Origin: Novosphingobium ginsenosidimutans
GTDB taxonomy: Bacteria > Pseudomonadota > Alphaproteobacteria > Sphingomonadales > Sphingomonadaceae
Assembly (NCBI RefSeq): GCF_007954425.1
Contig: NZ_CP042345.1
Span: forward strand, 2,912,001-2,976,000
Length of the DNA stretch: 64,000 nucleotides
Reading direction: 5' to 3'
In this document: one piece after another, positions 1 through 8,895 of the stretch
How the letters are laid out: the number at the start of each line of letters is the position of its first letter
How positions within the stretch are numbered: the stretch's first letter is position 1
Notes under the pieces: model-generated
What the model saw: the letters and a program-made list of their open reading frames with translations, nothing else
What the model was told of the DNA's origin: nothing
The model's database searches: none
Made by a program: the position numbers and the translations under genes

Positions 1-570
1 CAGGCATTGCTGGCAGAACTGGGCAATTTCGCGGGCGAATGGGGGCAGGTGCTGGATCGGCTCTATCTCAGATTGCGCATGCAGGCGTGGGTGGGGAACG
101 CAGCCAGTAGCAACCTGGTTAAACGTACGATGCTGATGCCCTTCTTTGATCCGAGTTTTGTTGCCGCAGCCATGGCTCTTCCGGCTTCCAGCCGCAGCCA
201 ATCGATAGCTGCATACCGTCTTTTGCACGACATCGATCCCATGCTGGCCAGGATCCCGCTCGATAGCGGCAGGACGCCCGCGAGTTTCCTGAACCCAGGA
301 CTGGGGACGAAGTTGGAGAGTCTGCGCGGCACTGCCCGTAAGCTGGCCCGCAAGGTTGGGCAACGGATCCGGCCGCGCTCTGGTGCGGCGCTGGGAAGCG
401 CAGCGGTTGTCGAGGCGTGGCGCCAGCACGGCGGCGCCGATCGGCTCGATTTCGGACGCCTCGATCGCCTCGGCATCTTTGATCCGGCCATGCTCGATGC
501 GCTGCAGACCCGCAAGTTCGTGCCTGACCGGAGCGAGCTTGGCTTCTTGCTTATCTGCAACAATCTGTAA
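1..570 (+). CDS. Asparagine synthetase family protein, C-terminal fragment cut by the window edge
   Basis: The reading frame is open from base 1 and ends with TAA at 568-570, so only the last 189 residues are visible and the true start lies upstream. The segment with SNLVKRTMLMPFFDPSF followed by a short alpha-helical stretch resembles the end of the ATP-pyrophosphatase (asparagine synthase) domain, where a conserved block near PFLDPEF precedes helices that close the synthetase site. Such AsnB-like amidotransferases are common in EPS loci, where they amidate sugar acids or act on precursors. Neither the glutaminase domain nor the SGGxDS loop is inside the window, so activity cannot be judged. 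The next gene starts 7 bases downstream, suggesting co-transcription. The family call is an inference from the tail only. Confidence 0.6.
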   Translation, partial: QALLAELGNFAGEWGQVLDRLYLRLRMQAWVGNAASSNLVKRTMLMPFFDPSFVAAAMALPASSRSQSIAAYRLLHDIDPMLARIPLDSGRTPASFLNPGLGTKLESLRGTARKLARKVGQRIRPRSGAALGSAAVVEAWRQHGGADRLDFGRLDRLGIFDPAMLDALQTRKFVPDRSELGFLLICNNL

Positions 571-577
571 TCCTGTG

Positions 578-2347
578 ATGATGAAACTGGGTTGGATCAT
601 TGTCGCCGCAATCTCGTTGGCACTGGGCAGTTTCGCTGTGGCACAGAACGGCAAAACACGGACGGCAGCCCATTTCCACGTCGATTACGAGCGCGGTAAC
701 GATCAGAACGATGGCCTTTCGCCGCAGCGGAGCTGGAAGCACGCGCCCGGCGATCCCAACGCAACCGGCCAGCCCAAGGGTCTGCGGCTGGTTCCGGGTG
801 ACAAGGTCACCTTTGCGGCCGGCGTAACCTATCGCGGCAGCATCGTCGTAAGTGACAGCGGCACCCAGCCCGCGCCGATTGTCTTTGAAGCCGCGGCGGG
901 AGCGCCCGCGATTATCAACGGGTCCGAACCGGTCGAGGCGATCCCGTGCGGGTCACAACCGGAGTGCCAGGGCCTGGCCGGCAAAGCGGTGCTGCTGCGG
1001 ATCGATCGCCACGCGGCGCTGGCGGGAACGATCTTCGACAGCGCGGGACCCATGCGGCTGGCCCAGGATCCGAATCCCGAATCCGCGCAGTATCCTGACG
1101 AAATCACGCAATTCCGTTCGATCGCAACCAGCCGGATCCAGGCCGGCGAATTCCCCCTGCCGATCCGCAGTCCGGATTGCGCCGGCGATTGCGGGATGGA
1201 GCTGGCCTTGTGGGTCCAGCGCAATGTCGTGGTGAGCAAACCGGTCCTTTCGATCAAGAATGGTGTGGCCCAGTTTGATCCCGCTGGCCTGCGCTTCTAC
1301 ACTGATCGCGATACGCGCTATGCCTTGCGCGGATTGCCTCAGTTTCTTGATGAGCCTGGCGAGTACCTGCCAGTCAGCGACGGACTGGTGCTGGCCCTGC
1401 CCCGGCAGGCGGGAAGCAAGTTCGCGTTCGCTTCCGGCCGCGGCGGGATCATGGTCAGAAATGCTTCTTGGGTGACGATCAGGAACCTTGGTTTTGAGCA
1501 GATGGGTGACGGCGGGGCCTATGGAAAAGGCATCGGAGTGTTCGTCAACACGCCCGGCATTCGCGGCCTGACAATCAGCAACAATCGCTTGCGGCACTTG
1601 GACTTGCGATCGGGCACGGGTGCTATCAATCTGCGCGGGGTCAGCGATCTCACGATAGTGGGCAACCAGATCGAAGGTATTGTCCGGGGCTCTGGCATTC
1701 GCCTTGCCGGGCCATCGGTCAATACGCGTATCTCGGGCAACACCATCGTCGGCATTGGTCGCACAGCAATTTATGTTGCCGAGGCCAAGGACGTTGAAGT
1801 GACCGACAACTTCATCGCCGACGTCAAGGGTGTCCACGGCAACGGACTGACCGCCTATCAAGGCAACAATAATGTCGCTTTCCGGCGCAATACGGTGATC
1901 GATGCCAAACAGGCGGTGACATTCCAGGGCAACAACGAGAAGACCGCAACGCCTCAAGCGCTGGTCTTCGAAAACAATCTGCTGGTCTCAACCCCGGATT
2001 CGCTGGGAGCATTGATTAGCTGGGGCCTGAAGACCAGAGACGTTGCAATCCGCGACAACATTATGCTGGGCGGACCCATCGGCCTGCGCATGAACCCCAA
2101 CGATCAAGGCGTCACGGTATCCCGCAACTTCGGCAGGCCGCCCGCTGCAACCGCCCCGGTCACGGAACCTACGGGCGCGCAGGCCAACCGCTGGCTCAAT
2201 GCCGCGCCGCCGTGGGAAGGTGAGCTCCTGCGCCTTATCCGCAGTCGCACGCCTGTTCCGGCAGAGCTCCAGCGGCGCGTGTGCAAGACCGCATTCGGTT
2301 CTGCATCAGCCGGGCGCGCTGTCGGCGCGGACTTTGTATGTCCGTGA
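578..2347 (+). CDS. Secreted right-handed parallel beta-helix protein
   Basis: A protein of 589 residues. The start was placed at the ATG at 578 (a second ATG is at 581), because a signal peptide follows directly (hydrophobic IIVAAISLALGSFAVAQ, probable cut after residue 22). A longer frame runs back to 356 but would overlap the upstream gene. The mature part opens with DYERGNDQNDGLSPQRSW, typical of secreted polysaccharide lyase-like beta-helix proteins. Residues from about 290 carry repeated NxI/NxF turns (for example TISNNRL, TIVGNQI, EVTDNFI, AFRRNTV), the signature of parallel beta-helix coils. Family members are polysaccharide lyases, epimerases or surface proteins. Its place between EPS genes suggests trimming or editing of the polymer in the periplasm. 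The exact reaction cannot be assigned. Confidence 0.8.
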   Translation: MMKLGWIIVAAISLALGSFAVAQNGKTRTAAHFHVDYERGNDQNDGLSPQRSWKHAPGDPNATGQPKGLRLVPGDKVTFAAGVTYRGSIVVSDSGTQPAPIVFEAAAGAPAIINGSEPVEAIPCGSQPECQGLAGKAVLLRIDRHAALAGTIFDSAGPMRLAQDPNPESAQYPDEITQFRSIATSRIQAGEFPLPIRSPDCAGDCGMELALWVQRNVVVSKPVLSIKNGVAQFDPAGLRFYTDRDTRYALRGLPQFLDEPGEYLPVSDGLVLALPRQAGSKFAFASGRGGIMVRNASWVTIRNLGFEQMGDGGAYGKGIGVFVNTPGIRGLTISNNRLRHLDLRSGTGAINLRGVSDLTIVGNQIEGIVRGSGIRLAGPSVNTRISGNTIVGIGRTAIYVAEAKDVEVTDNFIADVKGVHGNGLTAYQGNNNVAFRRNTVIDAKQAVTFQGNNEKTATPQALVFENNLLVSTPDSLGALISWGLKTRDVAIRDNIMLGGPIGLRMNPNDQGVTVSRNFGRPPAATAPVTEPTGAQANRWLNAAPPWEGELLRLIRSRTPVPAELQRRVCKTAFGSASAGRAVGADFVCP

Positions 2348-2393
2348 TCTTTGGGCTGTTCGTGGCCGCGGTCCCGGTGCATAGCTCCGCCAA

Positions 2394-4034
2394 ATGATCA
2401 ATCGCAGTGAGCTCCTGACCAAACTTGGCACGTGGCGCTGGCCTTTTCCTCGTAGGGCCAGGAAGCCCGCCGCGCCTCTGGTGTTGGGCGGATATACGCA
2501 ACAGCAACGCAGGCGACGCCGCCGGTTTATTGCTTCTGCAACTTTGGCGCTGATTTCACTCTTTTACGGGCTGGTCGTGGGGGCTACCGGCACGATCTTC
2601 CTGATGCAGTTGCTGCTATTGCCCGCCTTCGCAGCCTTTCTGGTACTCTGGCTCCTGCCCGAAACTGACAATCCCTCACCAAGGCTCGTCGAGGTGCTGT
2701 TCTTTGTCTACCTGGGAGGAGCGATGCTGTGGCCCGATTACCTGGCCATTGCCCTGCCTGGGCTCCCCTGGATCACGATGGGAAGAATAACCGCGATACC
2801 GCTGGCAATCTTCTACATCTCGTCGCTTTCGCAGTCGCGCCATTATCGAGCCGAGATCAAGGCTGTGCTGGCTGAGGTCCCGGTCATCTGGAAGGCCATG
2901 GCGATATTTGCTGCCGTTGCAGCCTTTAGCGTTCTGGTATCGGATAAACCCTTCGCTTCCGCCAACCGACTATTTGTTGCCGCCTATGCCTGGGTGATGA
3001 TCTTTTTCATCGCGAGCCATGTGTTCAGACGGCCCGGAACGGCGACGATCTTCTGCTATCTTGTCTGGGCCAGCACGATCGTCATCTGCATTATCGCGGT
3101 GATGGAAGTACGCCGGCAAGCAATCCCGTGGGCCGGCCACATCCCCAACTTCCTGAAGATCGAGGACGAAGCGGTGCAACGCATGTTATCGCCCAAGGTC
3201 CGCGGCAGCACCGGGGTTTTCAGGGCCCAGACCAAATTTGCCTCACCGCTCTCAATGTCGGAATTTCTGGCCCTTAGCGCGCCATTCATCATGCACATAG
3301 CCGCCTACCACAAGAATGTGGTCGCCCGAATTGCTGCGGTCTGCACGATCCCCCCGCTGATATGGGCGATTGCCAAGACCGACGCCCGATTGGGGATGAT
3401 CGGACTGATGTTTGCCTCGCTGCTGTTCATTTTGGCCTGGGCCGTGATGCGCATGCGGCAACGCAAGGACTCGCTCTTGGCTCCGGTTGTGGTGCTGGGC
3501 TACCCCTTGGGCTTTGCAGCATTCATCGCCGCATCGTTTGCAATTCAGCGGCTCAAGAACATCGTCTGGGGCTCCAGCGCCTATAGCGATAGCAACCAGG
3601 GCCGGATCGACCAGGTTAACAAGGGCCTGCCCATGATCCTGGAACGCCCATGGGGGTATGGCATCGGCCGGAGCGGTGAAACGCTGGGTTTCACCAATCC
3701 AGCCGGGATGATCACGATCGACAACTATATGCTGTCGCTGGCGCTGGAACTGGGCCTTATAGGGCTGGCTGCCTTTGTCATCATGTTTGCCTGGGCCGCC
3801 TTGACCGGCGCCAAGGAAATTAGCCGGACTTATGACTTTGAATCCTCGCTGCTGGTTCCGGCGGCGATCACGCTGGTAAACTTCTTGATCATCAAGACCG
3901 TGTTGAGCCAGCTTGAAAACCTGACGCTTTTCTTTGCCGTGCTTGGCTTGACAGTTGCCCTGATCTATCGGGTTCGCGAACACACCCGGCGCGCGGCAGG
4001 GCAACTGCCGCAGGAAGCGGCTATCGCGCCGTAA
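2394..4034 (+). CDS. O-antigen ligase/polymerase (Wzy-like) membrane protein
   Basis: 546 residues with an arginine-rich N-terminus (about residues 18-45) followed by some ten to twelve hydrophobic segments. The large periplasmic-loop region and the segment QGRIDQVNKGLPMILERPWGYGIG near residue 400 match the O-antigen ligase/Wzy_C family, in which the pattern of R, a run of small residues and GxGxG after a P-W pair is conserved. Members polymerise undecaprenyl-linked repeat units or transfer glycan to an acceptor in the inner membrane. It sits 46 bases after the beta-helix gene on the same strand. No clear Shine-Dalgarno sequence precedes the ATG. Its last 14 bases overlap the end of the convergent pyruvyl transferase gene. 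The alternative is a ligase for surface glycan attachment; sequence alone does not separate this from a polymerase. Confidence 0.8.
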   Translation: MINRSELLTKLGTWRWPFPRRARKPAAPLVLGGYTQQQRRRRRRFIASATLALISLFYGLVVGATGTIFLMQLLLLPAFAAFLVLWLLPETDNPSPRLVEVLFFVYLGGAMLWPDYLAIALPGLPWITMGRITAIPLAIFYISSLSQSRHYRAEIKAVLAEVPVIWKAMAIFAAVAAFSVLVSDKPFASANRLFVAAYAWVMIFFIASHVFRRPGTATIFCYLVWASTIVICIIAVMEVRRQAIPWAGHIPNFLKIEDEAVQRMLSPKVRGSTGVFRAQTKFASPLSMSEFLALSAPFIMHIAAYHKNVVARIAAVCTIPPLIWAIAKTDARLGMIGLMFASLLFILAWAVMRMRQRKDSLLAPVVVLGYPLGFAAFIAASFAIQRLKNIVWGSSAYSDSNQGRIDQVNKGLPMILERPWGYGIGRSGETLGFTNPAGMITIDNYMLSLALELGLIGLAAFVIMFAWAALTGAKEISRTYDFESSLLVPAAITLVNFLIIKTVLSQLENLTLFFAVLGLTVALIYRVREHTRRAAGQLPQEAAIAP

Positions 4035-5190
4035 TGGCCAGGAATTCGGCCAGGTGGTCAACATAACTGCGTAGCAATGCCGCCACAGCGGCACTGCCGC
4101 GGCCAATGCTGGCAGCGAGCTTGTCCCGCCCGGCGATTGCCTCGATTGTCAGATCGACCGCTTTCTCGGTGGGAACACCCGTAACGGGAATGACATGGGG
4201 ATATGCCAAGGCGCCTTCGAACAACCCGGTGAACTTCCGGCTGTAGGCCAATGGCAAAACCGGGACACCGGATGAATAGGCGGCGATGCAGGCGTGCATC
4301 CGCGCGCCGGTAAGGAAGTCCAGCCCTGAAATGAATGACTTGGCGGAGACTGGATCGGCAAAATCGGGAGAGCGCCGCAGCCAGGGGTGACGCGCCGTAA
4401 GCATGTCTGCCACGCGCCGATCATCATCCACCGGTGTCGCGTCGCTGAGCACGTGCGGGACGATTGTCACCTCCAAGTCTTCCCGTCCTTCCAGCGCCGC
4501 AAGCAGGCGATCGACATAGACCGGGTAGTCAATCTCCATCCCGAAGCTGCTCGATCGGTCATAGCCCCGATTGTAGAGCAGCCCAGAAACATTGATTCCG
4601 ATCCTGGCCTTACCCGGCTGTGGCGCCGGCTTCTCAAACGGCAGGGCGAAGGCAACATCGACGGATTGGTACAGCCGCGTTGCCGGGGCCATCGTCTGGG
4701 CGAAGGCAAACGAAATCGGATCGCGGCAGAACACGGCCTGGGCACGGGTCATGGCCCAGGCGGCAAGCCGTGTCTGGACCGTCTTGGTGAACGGCCCGAT
4801 AGTCTGCGGGGCCAAAATAAGCGGCTTGCCCTGCATCAGGACTATGGCCTTGCTGCCCCACAGGAACGCGAAGCGCTTGGCCCCATAGATATCGGTAAAG
4901 CTGTCACCCCCGCCGATGTCTATGATGCAGTCGCAGCTTCGGACCGCGCGGGTAAAGGCTCCACCGGGGAGCATTGCCCGCGAGTTGAGTGCGACAATCT
5001 CCACATCGGGGCCATCGACATACAACGCCCGGCCGGGATCGACGAAGCCCAAGATCACGAAGCGAGGGCGGATACCAGCCGCTTCAGCGGCCTGGCGGAT
5101 CAGCGCCATGTTGCCGATCGTCAACGCGCCAACGCCCAGGTTTCCTGAATTGACTGAGTGCCACAGCAGCCCAATTGTCACACTTCGCAT
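4021..5190 (-). CDS. Polysaccharide pyruvyl transferase family protein
   Basis: 389 residues from ATG at 5190, preceded by AGGAAG at a good distance; the frame could extend to 5256 but without such a site. The N-terminus (SVTIGLLWHSVNSGNLGVGALT) and the block CIIDIGGGDSFTDIYG near residue 85 match the WcaK/CsaB pyruvyl transferase fold, as do LILAPQTIGPF and the later FISGLDFLTGARMHACIAAYSSGVPVLPLAYSRKF section. These enzymes move pyruvate from phosphoenolpyruvate onto a sugar as a ketal, adding negative charge to the EPS. The gene overlaps the upstream GT2 gene by 13 bases and is likely translated with it. Sugar specificity is unknown. Confidence 0.88.
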   Translation of the reverse strand: MRSVTIGLLWHSVNSGNLGVGALTIGNMALIRQAAEAAGIRPRFVILGFVDPGRALYVDGPDVEIVALNSRAMLPGGAFTRAVRSCDCIIDIGGGDSFTDIYGAKRFAFLWGSKAIVLMQGKPLILAPQTIGPFTKTVQTRLAAWAMTRAQAVFCRDPISFAFAQTMAPATRLYQSVDVAFALPFEKPAPQPGKARIGINVSGLLYNRGYDRSSSFGMEIDYPVYVDRLLAALEGREDLEVTIVPHVLSDATPVDDDRRVADMLTARHPWLRRSPDFADPVSAKSFISGLDFLTGARMHACIAAYSSGVPVLPLAYSRKFTGLFEGALAYPHVIPVTGVPTEKAVDLTIEAIAGRDKLAASIGRGSAAVAALLRSYVDHLAEFLAITAR

Positions 5191-6137
5191 TGAGCTTCCT
5201 TTGGGTTGGTCATCCAGGCCGGTTTCCCCCGCCGATTGCACAGCCCGGCCCACCACCCGGCCAGAGCATGCCGTAGCGCGCGGAAAGCAAGGCGCCGTCC
5301 ATAGCGGATCAGAACAGTTAGTCCCGCGCCAATCGCACCTATGGCGAAGACGGGAAAGGAAGCCGTGTCGCGCAGTGTCAGGATCCGGTTTCTCTCATCA
5401 CAGAAGATCGCCAAACGCGGCCGGCCGCTGATATCGTGGGCCGATCCGGTGGTCGTACCCTGATAATGCAGCACCACTGCCGCAGGGCTAAAGCGCAGGC
5501 GCAGGCCTTTTGCCTTTGCGCGCAGGCACCATTCAACTTCTTCGCCGTAAAGGAAATAGTCCTCTCGCATCAGCCCGGCCTCGGCGATGAGGCGCTGCGA
5601 TACCAGCAGCGATGCGCCGGAAATGAATGAAAGGTGCGGTTCCACCTCTTCAGCGGTCGGGCAGGCCGCCAGCGGCGTTCCGTTGGCGATGGCGCGGGAA
5701 TAGGCAAGCCACGGCGACCAGCGCCCCCCGCAGGTGCGCAGCAGGCCATCGGGAAGCACGATCGGTCCGCCAATGGCGTCCCCTGCCCCGCTGAATACCA
5801 GCTCGGCCATGGCGGCCAATGCCTCGGGATAGGGCACCGTATCGGGATTGAGCACCCAATAGGCGCCAGCATCCGGCCGCGCAGCGATGCAGCGGTTGAT
5901 GCCCCCGGCATAGCCCGGGTTGGAATGATCGGCGATGAGGGTAACGGCTTGGCCTGCATCCAGGCGGTCTGGGACCACCGCCGCAAGTGCGGCGAGCGCT
6001 TCAATCCCGCCGTTCTCGCAAATGACCACCTCGAATGCCGTGAAAGTCTGCGCGGCAAGAGCCGGCAGACACCGCATGACATCTGCAGCGTTGCGGAACC
6101 CAACCAGGCAGACGACTATTTTATCCTTGCTGTCCAC
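5178..6137 (-). CDS. Family 2 glycosyltransferase (rhamnosyltransferase-like)
   Basis: 319 residues from the GTG at 6137, chosen because AAGGA lies five bases upstream; another GTG at 6164 would add nine residues without a site. The GT-A fold is visible: an N-terminal strand (KIVVCLVGFRN), FEVVICENGG, NPGYAGGINRCI, the metal-binding region VLNPDTVPYPEAL, and the catalytic region YGEEVEWCLRAK around residue 200. Members of the WbbL/rhamnosyltransferase group add a sugar from a nucleotide donor to a lipid-linked oligosaccharide on the cytoplasmic side. A hydrophobic stretch near residue 275 could touch the membrane. It is the first gene of a two-gene unit with the pyruvyl transferase. Confidence 0.88.
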   Translation of the reverse strand: MDSKDKIVVCLVGFRNAADVMRCLPALAAQTFTAFEVVICENGGIEALAALAAVVPDRLDAGQAVTLIADHSNPGYAGGINRCIAARPDAGAYWVLNPDTVPYPEALAAMAELVFSGAGDAIGGPIVLPDGLLRTCGGRWSPWLAYSRAIANGTPLAACPTAEEVEPHLSFISGASLLVSQRLIAEAGLMREDYFLYGEEVEWCLRAKAKGLRLRFSPAAVVLHYQGTTTGSAHDISGRPRLAIFCDERNRILTLRDTASFPVFAIGAIGAGLTVLIRYGRRLAFRALRHALAGWWAGLCNRRGKPAWMTNPKEAQCEV

Positions 6138-6296
6138 ACTGGTCCTTGAAACTTCCAAAGCCACAAACCGGCCTTATGCGCCAATCGATCCCTGAATTCA
6201 GGCAGTCCACCCTGCCTAAACGCCATCGCAATGAATATATCGTAATGCCGTGATTGCCATCCCGGTAAGGCTAAAGCTATCGCAGTCCCAATCTAG

Positions 6297-8111
6297 ATGT
6301 TCCAGTTCAACTACTTTGCCCGCCCCAGCGAATGGAGAGGCGATCGCGCGCCGGCTGCGGATGACCTGCGTGACCGGTTGCTCTTGTCGTGGGCCGAGCA
6401 TTGCATCGAATGCGCGGCGCCAAGCTGTTATGCCAGCTGCGATCTGTTCTCCCCAACCGAGGCGGGCAAGTGTCGGCGGATCGAAAACGGACTGGTGCCA
6501 GTCCAGGCCGGTCAGCGCACTGGCGTCGAACTGCGCTTCAAGCGTTGGGGCAAGCTGGAGGCCCAGGGCAACGCCCGGCTGTTTCCGCCCGCCAAGGCGC
6601 GCACGGCAGAGCGCCTGACAGCCTTGGCCGCTCGGCAAGCCCATGCACTGGGCCAGCTGATCGGGCGCTTTTCCACCGCGCCGCGTTGGGCCACCGCGCA
6701 CGAAACCCTGTTCAAGCGGGTCAATACCTGGCTCGAACGGCACCGCGATCCGACCGGTCCGGTCCCGAACTTGGCGCTGATTGAGGCAGAAAACCTGGAT
6801 GCCGAGCCGTGCGAGCTCCTGCTGACTATCGCAGTCGACAAGGCCCGCTTAACCCGGGACCTGACCGCCAGTCAGTTGCCGCCGCCTGTCAGCATCCCGA
6901 TCACCCTCGTGCCCGGCAGCAATCGGCTTTCCATCCCCATCTCCGATGCTGCACCGGTCTTCGAATGTGGTCTGCCGTTCAACCTTGCGCTCGCGCCGCT
7001 GGGCTCTGCCACGCCGCACCTGATCCTGTTCGAACTGGAAGTCGTGTTCGATCCCGCGCTGGCAGCGCAGCCCGTTGAAAGCGCGCAGACAGAGTTCAAG
7101 GTACCGGCCAAGCTGGTGGTGTTCGACCTCGACAACACGCTGTGGGACGGCGTGCTGCTCGAAGGCGATGTTCGCCTGCGTGACGGGATCCGCGAGCTGT
7201 TCCGGGAACTGGACGAGCGCGGCATCCTGCTCTCGGTCGCCAGCAAGAATGCTCCGGCGGACGCGCTTGAGCGGCTTGCCGGGTTTGGTCTCGATGAACT
7301 CCTTCTGTTTCCGCAGATCGGCTGGCTGCCGAAATCGCGCTCGATCAAGACGATCGTCGACACGATCGATATCGGGATCGATTCGGTCATGTTTATCGAC
7401 GACAATCCGTTCGAGCGCGCCGAAGTCAGCGCGGTTCACCCCAAAGTCGAAGTGCTCGACGATCAGTCGCTTGCGAACTTGCTCCAGCACCCGCGCCTTC
7501 AGGGTGCCAAAACCGCCGAATCGCGTAGTCGCCGTAAGATGTACCAGGAGGCTGTGGTACGCACGCAGGCGGCCGGCTCGTTCGGAGATGACTACCTTGA
7601 GTTCCTGCGCAGTTGCGAGCTGGTGCTGACGATCCGGCCCGATCTGCCCGCCGATCATGACCGGATTGCCGAGCTGGTCCAGCGCACCAATCAGCTCAAC
7701 TTCTCAGGCCGGAAGTATGACCGTGCCGCCATCGCCGAGGCGCTAGAGGATGATCGCATCCACCTAGTGATCGAATGCAGCGACCGGTTCGGCAGCTATG
7801 GCACGGTCGGCTTCTGCATGGCCCATCTGGAGGACATCGCCGGCACACCGCGGGTCGTGGTTGATGATTTCATGCTGTCATGCCGGGTCCAGGGCAAGTT
7901 CATCGAACAGGCATTGATCGATCACCTGGTTCGCCTAGCGGGGCCCGCGACGGCCGAAGTCTTCATCGATTTCCACAAGACCGATCGCAATCGGCCCGCG
8001 CAGCTGGTGCTGGAGGAGATCGGATTTACCGGGGGAGCGTCGAGCGGCTACAGTCTGGATCCGCGGGAGGTTGAACTCTCCGTCCCCTTCATGACGGTCA
8101 GGACAGCCTGA
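6297..8111 (+). CDS. FkbH-like HAD-IIIC protein with Cys-rich N-terminal domain
   Basis: 604 residues with three parts. Residues 1-70 hold five cysteines (C36, C39, C44, C48, C59) in the pattern CxxCx4Cx3C, which looks like a metal site. Residues 70-270 form an unassigned, probably beta-rich region. Residues 272-600 are the FkbH module: HAD motif I DLDNT at 277-281, SKN near 316-318, motif FIDDN near 367-371, then a GNAT-like C-terminal half (RTNQLNFSGRKYD, SYGTVGF). Classic FkbH enzymes dephosphorylate 1,3-bisphosphoglycerate and load glyceryl groups on carrier proteins. Here, beside EPS genes, the role may be sugar or glycan decoration. The start ATG has no obvious Shine-Dalgarno sequence. 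The deacetylase gene follows after one base. Confidence 0.82.
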   Translation: MFQFNYFARPSEWRGDRAPAADDLRDRLLLSWAEHCIECAAPSCYASCDLFSPTEAGKCRRIENGLVPVQAGQRTGVELRFKRWGKLEAQGNARLFPPAKARTAERLTALAARQAHALGQLIGRFSTAPRWATAHETLFKRVNTWLERHRDPTGPVPNLALIEAENLDAEPCELLLTIAVDKARLTRDLTASQLPPPVSIPITLVPGSNRLSIPISDAAPVFECGLPFNLALAPLGSATPHLILFELEVVFDPALAAQPVESAQTEFKVPAKLVVFDLDNTLWDGVLLEGDVRLRDGIRELFRELDERGILLSVASKNAPADALERLAGFGLDELLLFPQIGWLPKSRSIKTIVDTIDIGIDSVMFIDDNPFERAEVSAVHPKVEVLDDQSLANLLQHPRLQGAKTAESRSRRKMYQEAVVRTQAAGSFGDDYLEFLRSCELVLTIRPDLPADHDRIAELVQRTNQLNFSGRKYDRAAIAEALEDDRIHLVIECSDRFGSYGTVGFCMAHLEDIAGTPRVVVDDFMLSCRVQGKFIEQALIDHLVRLAGPATAEVFIDFHKTDRNRPAQLVLEEIGFTGGASSGYSLDPREVELSVPFMTVRTA

Positions 8112-8112
8112 C

Positions 8113-8892
8113 GTGGCGCTGCACGGCCCTCTGAAGACATCGATCGCCACGGCCTGGATGGCGGGAGCGCGCCTGTTAAGAGTCCGCCCGGCGCTGACCA
8201 TCCTCTATTATCATGCCGTGCCTGATCATCTGCGGGATGGTTTTGCCCGGCAAATGGATATCCTGGCGGCTGAGACGGACGTTGTCTTCGCTGATTTCGA
8301 AGGTGACGTGGGCGGCGATCGCCCCATGGTCGCAATCACGTTCGACGATGCATTCACTTCGGTTGCCCGCAATGCAGTTCCAATCCTGGCGGAGCGAAGG
8401 CTGCCCGCGACAGTCTTTGCTCCCAGCGGTTGGCTTGGCCAAAAGGCCGGTTGGGCAATGGAATCGCTGCACGACCAGGCCGAAACCGTGATGTCGGCGG
8501 ATCAACTCCGAGCGATCCAGTCACCCTTGCTGCGGATCGGGTCGCATTCGATCGATCATGTCCAGATGGCAGCAGTTGGGCCCGAGGAGGCTGCCCGGCA
8601 GGCGGCAGTGTCGCGATCCGCGTTGGAAGAGGTCTGCGGGCAAAAGGTCGACGAATTTGCGTTTCCCTATGGCAGCCTCAACGATGCGGCGGTTCAGGCT
8701 GTGCACGGCGCGGGCTATCGCCGGGCCTATTCGGTCATGCCCGAACGGATCGGCAGCGGCCACGCTGCAATTCTCCGGGGCCGTACGGCGGTTGAACCAT
8801 CCGACACCGAACGCTTGTTCAGATTGAAGATGCACGGCGCGTTTTGCTGGATGCCACTCGCCAGCCGGCTAAAGCACGCCCTGCGCGCGTAG
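8113..8892 (+). CDS. Polysaccharide deacetylase (NodB-like) family protein
   Basis: 259 residues starting at the GTG one base after the FkbH-like stop, which implies translational coupling; an internal ATG at 8158 is the alternative. The NodB fold is supported by YYHAV near residue 34, the metal/catalytic motif TFDDAF near residue 77, the histidine motif SHSIDH near residue 143 and FAFPYGSLND near residue 183. Family members remove N- or O-acetyl groups from sugar chains using a bound divalent metal. No clear signal peptide is seen, so it may work on cytoplasmic lipid-linked precursors. With the FkbH-like neighbour it probably forms a two-step decoration module. Confidence 0.87.
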   Translation: MALHGPLKTSIATAWMAGARLLRVRPALTILYYHAVPDHLRDGFARQMDILAAETDVVFADFEGDVGGDRPMVAITFDDAFTSVARNAVPILAERRLPATVFAPSGWLGQKAGWAMESLHDQAETVMSADQLRAIQSPLLRIGSHSIDHVQMAAVGPEEAARQAAVSRSALEEVCGQKVDEFAFPYGSLNDAAVQAVHGAGYRRAYSVMPERIGSGHAAILRGRTAVEPSDTERLFRLKMHGAFCWMPLASRLKHALRA

Positions 8893-8895
8893 GCT

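Noticed and set aside
953-1957. A 334-residue minus-strand frame inside the beta-helix gene
   Set aside because: It is antisense to a protein with a clear signal peptide and beta-helix repeats, so it is a shadow frame.
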